From an uncultured Eubacteriales bacterium (GTDB lineage: Bacteria; Bacillota; Clostridia; Peptostreptococcales; Anaerovoracaceae), in NCBI GenBank assembly GCA_902795135.1, contig CADBJW010000020.1, forward strand, positions 1 through 37,238: a stretch of 37,238 nucleotides of DNA. Direction: 5' to 3'. A program made the translations under genes and the position numbers. Below, one piece after another: positions 1 to 8,153 of the stretch. Below the pieces are notes generated by a model, which had not been told where the DNA came from, searched no databases, and was given only the letters and a program-made list of their open reading frames with translations. Within the stretch, counting starts at the first letter, position 1; every line of letters begins with the position of its first letter.

Positions 1-897
1 ATGCTCCAGCATCTGTTTCAGATATTGTTCGTTACAGCCGAAAAGCCGCGGCTTGGATTTTGGATCACCGTCATGACAGGTGTGATCAATATCGTGCTGG
101 ATTTTATCATGATCGTTTTATTGCACTGGGGCGTTGCAGGCGCGGCCATTGCCACAAGTACCAGCGAGCTTGTCGGGGGATTGACAGCGCTGATCTATTT
201 CCTGCGGCCCAACAGCAGCCTGCTTCATATTGGTAGACCGAGTGCGGAGTTCCGGGCTCTTGCAAAGGCTTGCACAAACGGCCTTTCGGAATTTGTCTCG
301 ACGCTCTCCGAGTCCGTCGTAACCATGCTGTATAATTTCCAGCTTTTGCGGATCGCTGGCTCAGACGGCGTTGCGGCTTTTGGAGTCATGGAGTACTGCA
401 CCTTTATTTTCTTCGCGATTTTCGCAGGATACAACATGGGCGTGCAGCCCTTGTTCAGCTACAATTTTGGAGCGGAGAACCGGTCGGAAATGAAGAACTT
501 GTTCCGAAAGAGTATGCTTCTGGTGGAATGCGGCGGGCTTTTGATGCTGACGGTGCTGGTTGTTTTCGCTCGGCCGCTGGTCTCCCTATTCGTAGGATAC
601 GATCCGGATCTGGTGGATATGGCCGTTCACGGCATGCGGATCTACGCATTGATTTTCATCACCTGCGGAATCAATATCTTTGTAACAGGCATGTTTACCG
701 CATTGAACAACGGGGCGGTTTCAGCCTTCATCGCGACGGTGCGCGTGGTGATCTGCGAGATCGGTGCGGTCATGATCCTGCCAATCTTCTTTGGCCTGAA
801 TGGCGTTTGGTTCGCGGCAGCCGTAGCGGAAGCCGGGTCCATTATTCCCGTCATTCTATTCACCGTAAAACTGAGAAAACGATACGGGTACGCATAA
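1..897 (+). CDS. MATE family efflux transporter, 5' truncated by window edge
   Basis: This is the C-terminal part of a multidrug and toxin extrusion (MATE) transporter, a polytopic membrane protein that exports drugs or metabolites using a Na+ or H+ gradient. The 298 visible residues hold about eight hydrophobic segments. The second MATE repeat is recognisable from the stretch around residues 145-160 (GYNMGVQPLFSYNFGA), a conserved feature of the MepA/NorM group. Full-length members are about 440-460 residues, so roughly 150 residues lie upstream of base 1. The ATG at base 1 is therefore probably an internal methionine and not the true start. It ends in RKRYGYA. The substrate cannot be told from sequence. 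It converges on mutY. Confidence 0.85.
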   Translation: MLQHLFQILFVTAEKPRLGFWITVMTGVINIVLDFIMIVLLHWGVAGAAIATSTSELVGGLTALIYFLRPNSSLLHIGRPSAEFRALAKACTNGLSEFVSTLSESVVTMLYNFQLLRIAGSDGVAAFGVMEYCTFIFFAIFAGYNMGVQPLFSYNFGAENRSEMKNLFRKSMLLVECGGLLMLTVLVVFARPLVSLFVGYDPDLVDMAVHGMRIYALIFITCGINIFVTGMFTALNNGAVSAFIATVRVVICEIGAVMILPIFFGLNGVWFAAAVAEAGSIIPVILFTVKLRKRYGYA

Positions 898-942
898 GAA
901 AAGCAGCAAGGGTTTCGATTCGTTCAGGTCTATTCGTCCAGG

Positions 943-958
943 AAATCCGTGCGGATTT
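943..958. terminator. Short inverted repeat between converging MATE and mutY genes
   Basis: A perfect 7-bp inverted repeat (AAATCCG and CGGATTT with 2 bases between) lies between the MATE stop and the mutY stop and touches the latter. It has no long T-tract on either strand, so it would be at best a weak bidirectional terminator. It is the only structure seen in this 60-bp gap. Confidence 0.3.
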
Positions 959-1938
959 TAGATGTGTATTTTGCAAAAGCCGACGGGATGGAATAGACAT
1001 AGGATTTCCCATCCGGTCATGTGCCATTCTTTGTGTGAAAAAATGTGTTTCGCGGCAGGCAGAGAGCGGACGCGAACCGCAGAAAATCCCAAGGCATGCA
1101 AGTAATCAGGGAGTTCGGATTCCGTCAAATTCCCATCGGTATTTGGGTATTCATAAAGCCCTGCCAGAAGACCGCTGTCCGGACGTCTGCGCAGAGCGAG
1201 CTTCCCGTGGTAATAGATCAAAAACACCGTCTTGTGTTCGATGGTGCGCTTTGCTTTTGGAGCGGTAAAGGGAAGCTCCTGACAGGTTCCGTCTGCTTTT
1301 GCACGACAATGGTTTTGCCATGGGCAATCCGCACAGTGAGGCGCGCCGGCTGGCAGGCAGACACAGGCACCAAGGTCCATCAGGGCCTGATTGAAATCGC
1401 CGCAGCGGGTTTGCGGGAATATTTGGAGATAATAATCGCGGGCAGCGGATTTTGCAGCGTTTGATTTGATGTCCTGGTCGTAGCCGGTCATGCGGGAAAA
1501 CACGCGCAGGAGATTGCCGTCAATGGCAGGAATGCGCTCATCAAAACAAATGGACGCGATGGCCGCCGCCGTATAAGGACCGACGCCCGAAAGATTCTGA
1601 AGTTCCCGGGAGGATTGAGGCATAACGCCGCCATGCTCCTCCATAATTTGCAGGGCAGCCCGGTGCAAATTGCGGACACGGCTGTAGTAGCCCAATCCCT
1701 GCCAGAGTTTGGTGCAGAGATCTTCGTCTGCTTTTGCGAGAGCTTCAATGGTAGGAAGGGCATCCAGGAACCGTTTGTAGTAGTCACGAACTGCTTCGAC
1801 GCGGGTCTGTTGCAGCATGATTTCCGAAAGCCAGACATGATAAGGAGACGGATCCGTGCGCCAGGGCAGAACACGTCCGTTGTTGTCGTACCAGTCCAAT
1901 AACATCGTTGATAAGCAATTCGTTTCCAATGGTTTCAT
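958..1938 (-). CDS. mutY: A/G-specific adenine DNA glycosylase MutY
   Basis: MutY removes adenine mispaired with 8-oxoguanine in base excision repair. The protein has about 326 residues. The N-terminal half has the HhH-GPD fold: catalytic Glu in SEIMLQQTRV, hairpin LSGVGPYTAAAI, and catalytic Asp in AIDGNLLRV. An iron-sulfur cluster loop follows with cysteines spaced C-x7-C-x2-C-x5-C. The C-terminal third resembles the NUDIX-like 8-oxoG recognition domain (KTVFLIYYHGKLALRRRP). The reading frame stays open back to an ATG at 1989, but that codon lies inside the pepD terminator hairpin, so the ATG at 1938 (MKPLETN) is preferred. The upstream SD is weak (AGAAG), and the likely promoter leaves almost no leader. 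Confidence 0.93.
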   Translation of the reverse strand: MKPLETNCLSTMLLDWYDNNGRVLPWRTDPSPYHVWLSEIMLQQTRVEAVRDYYKRFLDALPTIEALAKADEDLCTKLWQGLGYYSRVRNLHRAALQIMEEHGGVMPQSSRELQNLSGVGPYTAAAIASICFDERIPAIDGNLLRVFSRMTGYDQDIKSNAAKSAARDYYLQIFPQTRCGDFNQALMDLGACVCLPAGAPHCADCPWQNHCRAKADGTCQELPFTAPKAKRTIEHKTVFLIYYHGKLALRRRPDSGLLAGLYEYPNTDGNLTESELPDYLHALGFSAVRVRSLPAAKHIFSHKEWHMTGWEILCLFHPVGFCKIHI

Positions 1939-1947
1939 GATTCTTCT

Positions 1948-1976
1948 AGTATAATATAATCGCAAAAAACAAACAA
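1948..1976 (-). promoter_or_regulatory. Putative sigma-A promoter of mutY
   Basis: On the minus strand, TTGTTT (1976-1971) and TATACT (1953-1948) are 17 bp apart. The -35 box overlaps the edge of the upstream pepD terminator. A start about 7 bases downstream of the -10 would fall 2-4 bases before the preferred mutY ATG, which would make the message nearly leaderless. The match is moderate. Confidence 0.45.
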
Positions 1977-2004
1977 TACCGCTGCACATTTCAGGCAGCG
2001 GTAT
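1965..2004 (-). terminator. Rho-independent terminator of the yfcC-pepD unit
   Basis: On the minus strand a perfect 10-bp stem (ATACCGCTGC with GCAGCGGTAT, 2004-1995 and 1985-1976) has a 9-base loop. It is followed by a T-rich tract (TGTTTGTTTTTT). It sits 23 bp past the pepD stop codon. Confidence 0.88.
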
Positions 2005-2026
2005 CGCTTTATCATATCGATCGTTT

Positions 2027-3463
2027 TTATTTCATCTGTGCCAGAACTTCGGAAACCAGATTCCAGGTTCGCTGAACCGAACTGATGGACAGGGTTTCGT
2101 TTGGCGTGTGAACGTCTCTTACGTCCGGACCGATGGAAACGCAATCCAGTCCCGGCATTTTGCCTGCGAAGAATCCGCATTCCAAACCGGCGTGAATGGC
2201 TTCGATCACCATGTCTTTGCCAGTCTGTTCGTGATAGACCCGGCATACCAGATCGCGCAGCGGGGAATCCGCCGCATATTCCCAACCAGGGTACGGGCCT
2301 TCTCTTCGAACGGTTCCGCCAAGAGCTTTGGCTTGATTTTCCAGTCTGCGGGCGAGCATTTCGCATTCCGAATCCACAGCGCTGCGGATGCAGAATGTGT
2401 AATCGACCGTATTTTCTTCGGTTCTCAGAATGCCAAGACTCAGAGAGGTCTGTGGCAGTCCATCGATTCCGACGGTCATTTTCTCGATTCCGTTTGGTGT
2501 CCCACAAAGGTATGCGAGCACTTTCTGACTGGTTGCTGCGTCAAATGGCAATACATCTGTTTCTGTCTCGCAAAGGCTCATCTGGAAATCAGGATCCATT
2601 TTGAATTCGTGCTTAAAGATTGCACAGTATTCATCGCAGAGGGCTTTGACCTTTTCGCCTTCCGGTGAAACGATTAGCGCGCTTGCAGATACAGGAATGA
2701 CATTGTCTGCTACGCCGCCGTTAATCGTAACGATTCTGGCCGCTGCCTGTTCCTGCAGTTCGTACAAAAGCCGTCCGATTACTTTGATGGCGTTTTCCTG
2801 TCCGCGAATGATTTCCGTACCAGAGTGTCCGCCGATAAATCCGGACAGTTCTAGCTGGAAGGCCTGTCCTTCGTAAGACTCTCTGTGAATTGGGAAAGAC
2901 GCGATGGCCGTGACACCTCCCGCGCATCCTACGGTCAGGATGCCTTCGTCTTCGGAGTCCAGGTTGATGAAGCGCTTGCCCTTGAGCGGGGAAACATCGA
3001 TGGCTTCCGCGCCATAAAGACCGGTTTCTTCATCGACCGTAAAAACGGTTTCCACTCTCGGATGATTCAGAGCATCATCGTCGAGAATTGCCAGCATGAA
3101 GGCGACGGCAACGCCGTCATCACCACCCAAAGTGGTTCCTTTTGCGGAAATGATGTCACCATCGATGACCAGATCCAGGCCTTCTTTGGTCATGTCTTTC
3201 GTACAGTCTGCAGTTTTGTCACAAACCATATCCATGTGACCCTGGATGATGACAGGTTCACTGTCTTCATATCCCGGAGAAGCCTCTTTGATGATGATGA
3301 TGTTATTCAATTCATCCTGATAACATTCCAGATTTCGTTCTTTTGCAAAAGCAGCCAGCCAGTCACTGAGTTCTTTCGTGTTTCCGGAACCGTGAGGAAT
3401 CTGGCAGATTTCTTCAAAGTAACGAAAGACTTTTTCCGGTTTTAATCCTTCTAAAACAGCCAT
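2027..3463 (-). CDS. pepD: Aminoacyl-histidine dipeptidase (PepD, M20C)
   Basis: This is a cytosolic metal-dependent dipeptidase of family M20C that cleaves Xaa-His and other dipeptides to free amino acids. Its 478 residues match the usual family length of about 480. The metal-site motifs appear in order: QGHMDMVCDK with the first His and Asp near residue 75, GGDDGVAVA, the general-base pair in DEETGLYGA, and a C-terminal HAGLECGFFAGK. A strong SD (AAGGAG) lies 9 bases before the ATG. The gene starts 16 bp after the yfcC stop and ends in a clear terminator, so the two form an operon. A transporter plus dipeptidase fits peptide or amino-acid scavenging in an amino-acid fermenter. Confidence 0.93.
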   Translation of the reverse strand: MAVLEGLKPEKVFRYFEEICQIPHGSGNTKELSDWLAAFAKERNLECYQDELNNIIIIKEASPGYEDSEPVIIQGHMDMVCDKTADCTKDMTKEGLDLVIDGDIISAKGTTLGGDDGVAVAFMLAILDDDALNHPRVETVFTVDEETGLYGAEAIDVSPLKGKRFINLDSEDEGILTVGCAGGVTAIASFPIHRESYEGQAFQLELSGFIGGHSGTEIIRGQENAIKVIGRLLYELQEQAAARIVTINGGVADNVIPVSASALIVSPEGEKVKALCDEYCAIFKHEFKMDPDFQMSLCETETDVLPFDAATSQKVLAYLCGTPNGIEKMTVGIDGLPQTSLSLGILRTEENTVDYTFCIRSAVDSECEMLARRLENQAKALGGTVRREGPYPGWEYAADSPLRDLVCRVYHEQTGKDMVIEAIHAGLECGFFAGKMPGLDCVSIGPDVRDVHTPNETLSISSVQRTWNLVSEVLAQMK

Positions 3464-3479
3464 GTTAAAAACTCCTTAT

Positions 3480-5030
3480 TTATGAAAACATCAGCTGAGC
3501 GACAAGCATGATTGCGCCCCAAACCGTCAGGATACATACCAGCGGCATGGAGAGTTTCAGCCATCTGTCGTAAGTTGTTTCTACAACTTCCAGGGATGGC
3601 ATTACGATACCTGTCGGAGTAATGAATGTGATGATTCCCAATCCATATACGTAAGCGGATACGATCAGTTCTCTTGGAATACCAACGATATCAGCCAGCG
3701 GCGCCATGATAGGAATGGACAGTACAGCCAGACCGGATGAAGAGTTGATGAAGAATCCGAGAACGACGTAAACCAGCATCAGCAGTACGAGGAATACAGC
3801 CGGCGGCATTCCGGATACAGCCGTTGACAGTCCTTCCAGGATAGTACCGGAAATGTTTCCGTTGTCCAGCAGGATCGTTACGGCTCTTGCAACACCGAGG
3901 ATCAGTGCTACGCCAACCAGGTCTGCGGCACCGTTTACGAATTCACGAACGATGTTCTTTTCGCCGATGCCTCCGATGATACCGATGACAACGCCGGATA
4001 CCATGAACAGTACGGACAGTTCTTCAAACCACCATCCAGGAACCATGATGCCCCAGATCATAATGGCAAAAGTCAGAACGAATGCCAGCAGAGCCAGCTT
4101 TCTTCTCGGTGTGAATTCCGGAATGTTCTCCATGTCAATGGCGGAGAACTTTTCGTGAACCAGATCTCTCTGGTCATATACCAGTGATTTTTCAGGGTTC
4201 TTCTTGATTTTCTGAGCATATCTCATCAGATAAAGAACTGTGATGACGAGACCAACCAGCAGACCAACAACTCTGAAACCAAGTCCGGCATTCATGGAAG
4301 TGCCGGCAGCATAGGATGCGATACCTACGGAGAATGGGTTGATCGTACTGAACATGCAGCCGATCGTGGATCCCATGTAAATCGCACCTACGGCAGTGAT
4401 TGCATCATATCCGGCGGCCAGGAAGACTGGTACGAGTACAGGATATAAGGCAATGGTCTCTTCGCAGAAACCTTCAACGGTTCCGGCCAGAGCGATCAGA
4501 GCGGTAACAGCGATCAGAATGATCTGTTCGCGGCCTTTGCATGATTTGGCAAGAGCACCGATACCTGCATTGAAGGCTCCGATGTAGTTGATGATACCGA
4601 TGGTACCACCGAGCATCAGGATGAAGAAGATGATATCAAAGCCATCTGCAGTACCCTGTACCGGAGATGCCAGGAATTCTTTCAGACCCTGATGATGTGC
4701 TTCTACATGCTGGTACGTCCCAGGAATGGACATTGGCTTGTAAATGTTGCCGTTTGTGAAGTTGTCCAGTCCGGCAGTGATGCCAAACTGATCCAGCGTT
4801 TCCTGTGTAGCCGGATAGGTTTTTTCCGTACCGGTACCAGCTTCTTCATCATAATCTGCGGAGTATACGATGAACTGGTCAGAGCCCTCATCATATACTA
4901 AAGTGTCGTAGTTTCCGGCAGGAATCAGCCATGACAGAATCGCAGCCAGAAGAACTACAAGAAAGCAGATTGAAAATGAAGACAAAAAGCTTCTCTTTTT
5001 CTTTTCTTTCTTTTTTAGTTTGTTTACCAT
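3480..5030 (-). CDS. YfcC family membrane transporter (ArcD/DcuC-like)
   Basis: This is an integral membrane carrier of the YfcC (COG1288) family, related to C4-dicarboxylate and basic amino acid carriers. A lysine/arginine-rich N-terminus (KLKKKEKKKR) precedes the first membrane helix. A polar, presumably extracellular, insert of about 90 residues follows, then some 11 hydrophobic segments. The pseudo-repeat sequences GTVEGFCEETIALYP and FFINSSSGLAVLSIPIMAP resemble the re-entrant substrate loops of the ion-transporter superfamily. The ATG at 5030 is chosen because AGAGGAGG lies 9 bases upstream; an ATG 24 bases earlier sits 5' of that SD. The gene is cotranscribed with pepD, which suggests an amino acid or peptide-derived substrate. 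The substrate itself is not determinable. Confidence 0.85.
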   Translation of the reverse strand: MVNKLKKKEKKKRSFLSSFSICFLVVLLAAILSWLIPAGNYDTLVYDEGSDQFIVYSADYDEEAGTGTEKTYPATQETLDQFGITAGLDNFTNGNIYKPMSIPGTYQHVEAHHQGLKEFLASPVQGTADGFDIIFFILMLGGTIGIINYIGAFNAGIGALAKSCKGREQIILIAVTALIALAGTVEGFCEETIALYPVLVPVFLAAGYDAITAVGAIYMGSTIGCMFSTINPFSVGIASYAAGTSMNAGLGFRVVGLLVGLVITVLYLMRYAQKIKKNPEKSLVYDQRDLVHEKFSAIDMENIPEFTPRRKLALLAFVLTFAIMIWGIMVPGWWFEELSVLFMVSGVVIGIIGGIGEKNIVREFVNGAADLVGVALILGVARAVTILLDNGNISGTILEGLSTAVSGMPPAVFLVLLMLVYVVLGFFINSSSGLAVLSIPIMAPLADIVGIPRELIVSAYVYGLGIITFITPTGIVMPSLEVVETTYDRWLKLSMPLVCILTVWGAIMLVAQLMFS

Positions 5031-5084
5031 TAATGTGTACCTCCTCTTGTGCATCTAACGCACAGAGTTCATCTTATCACTTTT

Positions 5085-5113
5085 TTGACAAAAAACAAAC
5101 TGTTTTTTGTACT
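5085..5113 (+). promoter_or_regulatory. Divergent promoter region with 23-bp inverted repeat (candidate operator)
   Basis: In the 156-bp gap between divergent yfcC and the lipoprotein gene, a perfect inverted repeat has 10-bp arms ACAAAAAACA (5088-5097) and TGTTTTTTGT (5101-5110) around AAC. It overlaps a consensus TTGACA (5085-5090). A poor -10 (TGTACT, 5108-5113) follows at 17 bp. Position and symmetry suggest a repressor or activator site controlling both directions. A second AT-rich stretch (TAATATATATTAG near 5138) could be an alternative -10 for the lipoprotein gene. Confidence 0.4.
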
Positions 5114-5186
5114 ATGTAAGTTCTTAGCGGTCTATGGTAATATATATTAGGAATAAATTTAATAAAGTTCACTTGAGGAGGACATG

Positions 5187-6356
5187 ATGAAAAAAGTATT
5201 TCAAATCGCAGGGTTGACCATGGTCTTTGCGTTGGCATTGTTTGCCGCGGGATGCGGCAGTGAGAGCGGAGAGGAATTGTCCGATGTACAGGATACCGTC
5301 GGACAGGCTTCAGAAGGACTCACTTCCAGTGGCCCTGCACTTAAGATACAGGTTTTGACGGATACAAATCTGGGAGAAGAGTGGGGAAACCAATTTGCCA
5401 AAGGCGTTCAGGATGAACTTGAGAGCTCCCAGTCAAGTAACGAGATGATCGATTTCACCAAGGCTTCCTCTTATGTAGATCAGGCGGTTACGGATGGTTG
5501 TGACGGAATCATTCTCGCGGCAGATGGAAGCATGGCAAGCGATTCCGTGAAACAGGCCAGAGAAAAGGGCGTTCCGGTCGTTGGACTGGATGATAATTTA
5601 AGCAACGGCTACAACACAGCCGCGCCGGACAGCATGGGCAAAAGCATGGCTCAGGCTTTGGTTGCACAGATTGCCGTCCAAAAGGGAGCGTCTGCATGGG
5701 GCAGCGAAGAGGATTTCAATAAGCAGCTTGCACGCGCGGCACAAGGTATGTGGAGCAACGCAAACAGCTCCGGTGATCAGAAGCAGTTTGCCGCACCGTA
5801 TGTAATGGAATTTACTCCAAACAGCGCAGGAAACATCGAATTAACCAGAGTATCGATGATTACAGAGATTCGTCAGACACCGGACGAAAACGGATACAGC
5901 TATAACTTAAACACAGGAAACAATTACTATTTGCGTCCAGCTGACCCAACGACCCTTGAATGTCACTGGGAACCGGATGGATACAGCGCGACAGATAGCT
6001 TGGTCCGGACAAAAGACATCAGCTATGAAGATGGTGACGGAAACAGTACCTTTGTAGTCGATATGAATTCCTATAGCGATGGTGAGGAATACTTCACCGG
6101 AACGATCAGTTCCTTTGAAGGAAATAGTGCAGCAGGGGACACAGAAGAATGTATGGCCATCAATCTGAAGTCACCAGTCAGACTCATGACGGCAAACGGC
6201 GAAGATTTGATGATTTGGTCCATTCAGTTAAATGGAGACAATTTGTCATCCTACGCAAACAGCGGAACCACCGTCAAAGTGACGGGTACTCTGTTTGAAG
6301 CGCATACCGATCATCACTTCACACCGATGCTTATGAACGTAACGAAGGTCGAATAA
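5187..6356 (+). CDS. Lipoprotein: partial periplasmic-binding-like N-terminus with DUF4431-like C-terminus
   Basis: This is an exported lipoprotein of unknown function. Residues 1-23 form a signal peptide ending in a lipobox (LFAAGC). Residues 50-145 resemble the first lobe of a type 1 periplasmic sugar-binding protein (AVTDGCDGIILAADGS, REKGVPVVGLDD). The second lobe does not follow: the chain passes into a different, beta-rich region. The last 35 residues (VKVTGTLFEAHTDHHFTPMLMNV) resemble DUF4431. The start at 5187 is preferred over the adjacent ATG at 5184 because it gives 5 bases from GGAGG. It is followed at 21 bp by the CPBP protease gene and probably heads a five-gene run. It could be a ligand sensor rather than a transport component, since no ABC genes are nearby. 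Confidence 0.75.
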   Translation: MKKVFQIAGLTMVFALALFAAGCGSESGEELSDVQDTVGQASEGLTSSGPALKIQVLTDTNLGEEWGNQFAKGVQDELESSQSSNEMIDFTKASSYVDQAVTDGCDGIILAADGSMASDSVKQAREKGVPVVGLDDNLSNGYNTAAPDSMGKSMAQALVAQIAVQKGASAWGSEEDFNKQLARAAQGMWSNANSSGDQKQFAAPYVMEFTPNSAGNIELTRVSMITEIRQTPDENGYSYNLNTGNNYYLRPADPTTLECHWEPDGYSATDSLVRTKDISYEDGDGNSTFVVDMNSYSDGEEYFTGTISSFEGNSAAGDTEECMAINLKSPVRLMTANGEDLMIWSIQLNGDNLSSYANSGTTVKVTGTLFEAHTDHHFTPMLMNVTKVE

Positions 6357-6377
6357 CTTCGGATAGGAGAAGACCAT

Positions 6378-7283
6378 TTGAAAAAGAACATCGATATTAA
6401 AAATCGCATCATATGGATCCTGGGAGTAACGGTCCTCTGGTATCTGTTCATTTTTGAACTCATAGCAGAATTGATCTTTAACAGAACTGTATATGACGCG
6501 ATTGGACTAGAGCTGTCAGATGGCGCCTATTTCGTGGTCAGTTTATACCTATCCACCATCGTGACACTCATTGGATTGATCGTATATACCGCAGTCACAA
6601 AACGAAATCGATTTGTCCTCAAATCCATCTTGCCAGGGTACAAAAACAATGGCATTCGAACGCTGATGGCAGGGCTTTTGGTCGGTTTTGTTATGAACTT
6701 TTTCTGTATCGCATGCGCTCTCGTACACGGGGATATCAAGCTGTATCTGGACTTTGCTTTGGATCAGATACCGCTCATACTGTTTGCTTTCGTATGTGTA
6801 TTCATCCAGAGCACGTCCGAAGAAGTCTGGTGCAGAGGGTTCGTTTATGAACGAATCAATGTCCGCTATCCTCTCTGGGTGGCAATTCTCGTAAACGGAT
6901 TGTTCTTTGCGGGACTGCATGTATTCAATCCGGGAGCATCGGTTTTGCCGATTGCAGACATTGCGTTATGCGGCCTGTCATTTTCTTTAGCGAAATGGTA
7001 TACCGGGAGCATCTGGTTTCCTATGGGCGTGCATACCGCATGGAATTTCACCCAGAACTTCCTCTTTGGTTTGCCAAACAGCGGCTTGGTTTCCGAAGTT
7101 TCCGTATTCACTTTGGATGCGGCAACGGCGCGTACCAATCTGATTTATAACAGCGCCTTCGGCGTGGAAGGAGCACTTCCGGCAGTGTTTGCCGATGGGG
7201 CGTTGGGGATTATTTGTCTGGTTCTGGCAGCCAAGAAGGGCCGCCTCAAAGAACTGACGATGAAAAAGCAACAATTGGGTTAA
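6378..7283 (+). CDS. CPBP family intramembrane metalloprotease (CAAX/Abi type)
   Basis: This is a membrane-embedded glutamate-type protease of the Rce1/CPBP family, with 301 residues and about eight hydrophobic helices. All three active-site motifs are present: EEVWCR (EExxxR) near residue 155, FFAGLH (FxxxH) near residue 180, and HTAWN (HxxxN) near residue 219. The start is TTG, with AGGAGA a few bases upstream; no ATG fits that SD. Bacterial members act in bacteriocin immunity, peptide pheromone processing or membrane protein quality control, and no bacteriocin-like peptide is adjacent. It is tightly packed before the PHP gene (3 bp gap). Confidence 0.87.
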   Translation: MKKNIDIKNRIIWILGVTVLWYLFIFELIAELIFNRTVYDAIGLELSDGAYFVVSLYLSTIVTLIGLIVYTAVTKRNRFVLKSILPGYKNNGIRTLMAGLLVGFVMNFFCIACALVHGDIKLYLDFALDQIPLILFAFVCVFIQSTSEEVWCRGFVYERINVRYPLWVAILVNGLFFAGLHVFNPGASVLPIADIALCGLSFSLAKWYTGSIWFPMGVHTAWNFTQNFLFGLPNSGLVSEVSVFTLDAATARTNLIYNSAFGVEGALPAVFADGALGIICLVLAAKKGRLKELTMKKQQLG

Positions 7284-7286
7284 AGA

Positions 7287-8153
7287 ATGAAACGAATCGA
7301 CTTACATATGCATACAACCATGTCCGATGGAACCGATACGCCGGAGGAACTCATTGCACAGGTGCGGGAGGCCGGAATCGATTTGTTCTCCGTGACCGAC
7401 CACGATTCCATGAAGGGCGGGACCGTCATGCCGCGGCTTTTGGATAATCTTGACACGGAACAAAGGCCGTCTTTTATTCGCGGCGTCGAGTTTTCGTGCA
7501 AAGACAGTCTGGGAAAGTACCACATTCTGGGATACGGTTACGATCCGGAAATCCCGGGCATTGGAGAAGTCGTAAGCAAAGGCCATGCGCTGCGCATGAA
7601 AAAGACCCGTTCCCGGCTGGCCTTTCTAAAAGAGCGCTTCGGCTTCGAATTTCCGGAGGAGGAAATCCAGGAGCTTTTGGCTCAGGACAATCCGGGCAAA
7701 CCCCATGTGGCCAAGCTCATGGTGAAATACGGGTATGCGGAAACGGTCCGAGACGCGATTACGAACTATATCAATAAAAAAGAATTTGAAAACGTTCACG
7801 TCAGCCCTCAGGATGCGATCGATGGAATCGTCAGAAGCGGAGGAATCCCGGTGCTGGCTCATCCTTCCTTTGGAGATGGGGATGACTTGATTACAGGGGA
7901 CGAGCTGGAGGCCAGGGTGAAGCGGCTGATGGAGTTCGGTCTGGCCGGGGTAGAAGCTTTTTACTCGAGCTTCAAGCCCTTGCACCAAAATGAGAATCTG
8001 GCTCTGGCCGAAAAATACGATTTGTTTGTTACAGCCGGAAGTGATTACCATGGCAAAAACAAGAAGGTCCTGATCGGAACAACGAATCTGGAAGATCTGG
8101 CAGATGCTCCGGACGGCATGGAGCGTTTTCTTGAAACGGTGGAAATTCTATGA
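7287..8153 (+). CDS. PHP domain phosphoesterase (TrpH/YciV-like)
   Basis: This is a metal-dependent phosphoesterase of the PHP family. Characterised relatives hydrolyse 3',5'-nucleoside bisphosphates or trim RNA 5' ends. Metal ligands are visible in order: DLHMHTTMSDGTDTPEEL (HxH, residues 5-20), TDHDS near residue 37, the Glu in RGVEFSC, AHPSFGD near residue 191, and the C-terminal SDYHG. At 288 residues it is full length. It overlaps the next gene by 4 bp (ATGA), so the two are translationally coupled. Substrate assignment is by family only. Confidence 0.85.
   Translation: MKRIDLHMHTTMSDGTDTPEELIAQVREAGIDLFSVTDHDSMKGGTVMPRLLDNLDTEQRPSFIRGVEFSCKDSLGKYHILGYGYDPEIPGIGEVVSKGHALRMKKTRSRLAFLKERFGFEFPEEEIQELLAQDNPGKPHVAKLMVKYGYAETVRDAITNYINKKEFENVHVSPQDAIDGIVRSGGIPVLAHPSFGDGDDLITGDELEARVKRLMEFGLAGVEAFYSSFKPLHQNENLALAEKYDLFVTAGSDYHGKNKKVLIGTTNLEDLADAPDGMERFLETVEIL

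Noticed and set aside
528-1268. 246-codon plus-strand ORF over the MATE end and mutY
   Set aside because: It lies in another frame of two well-supported genes, is rich in Arg/Ser and has no family resemblance.
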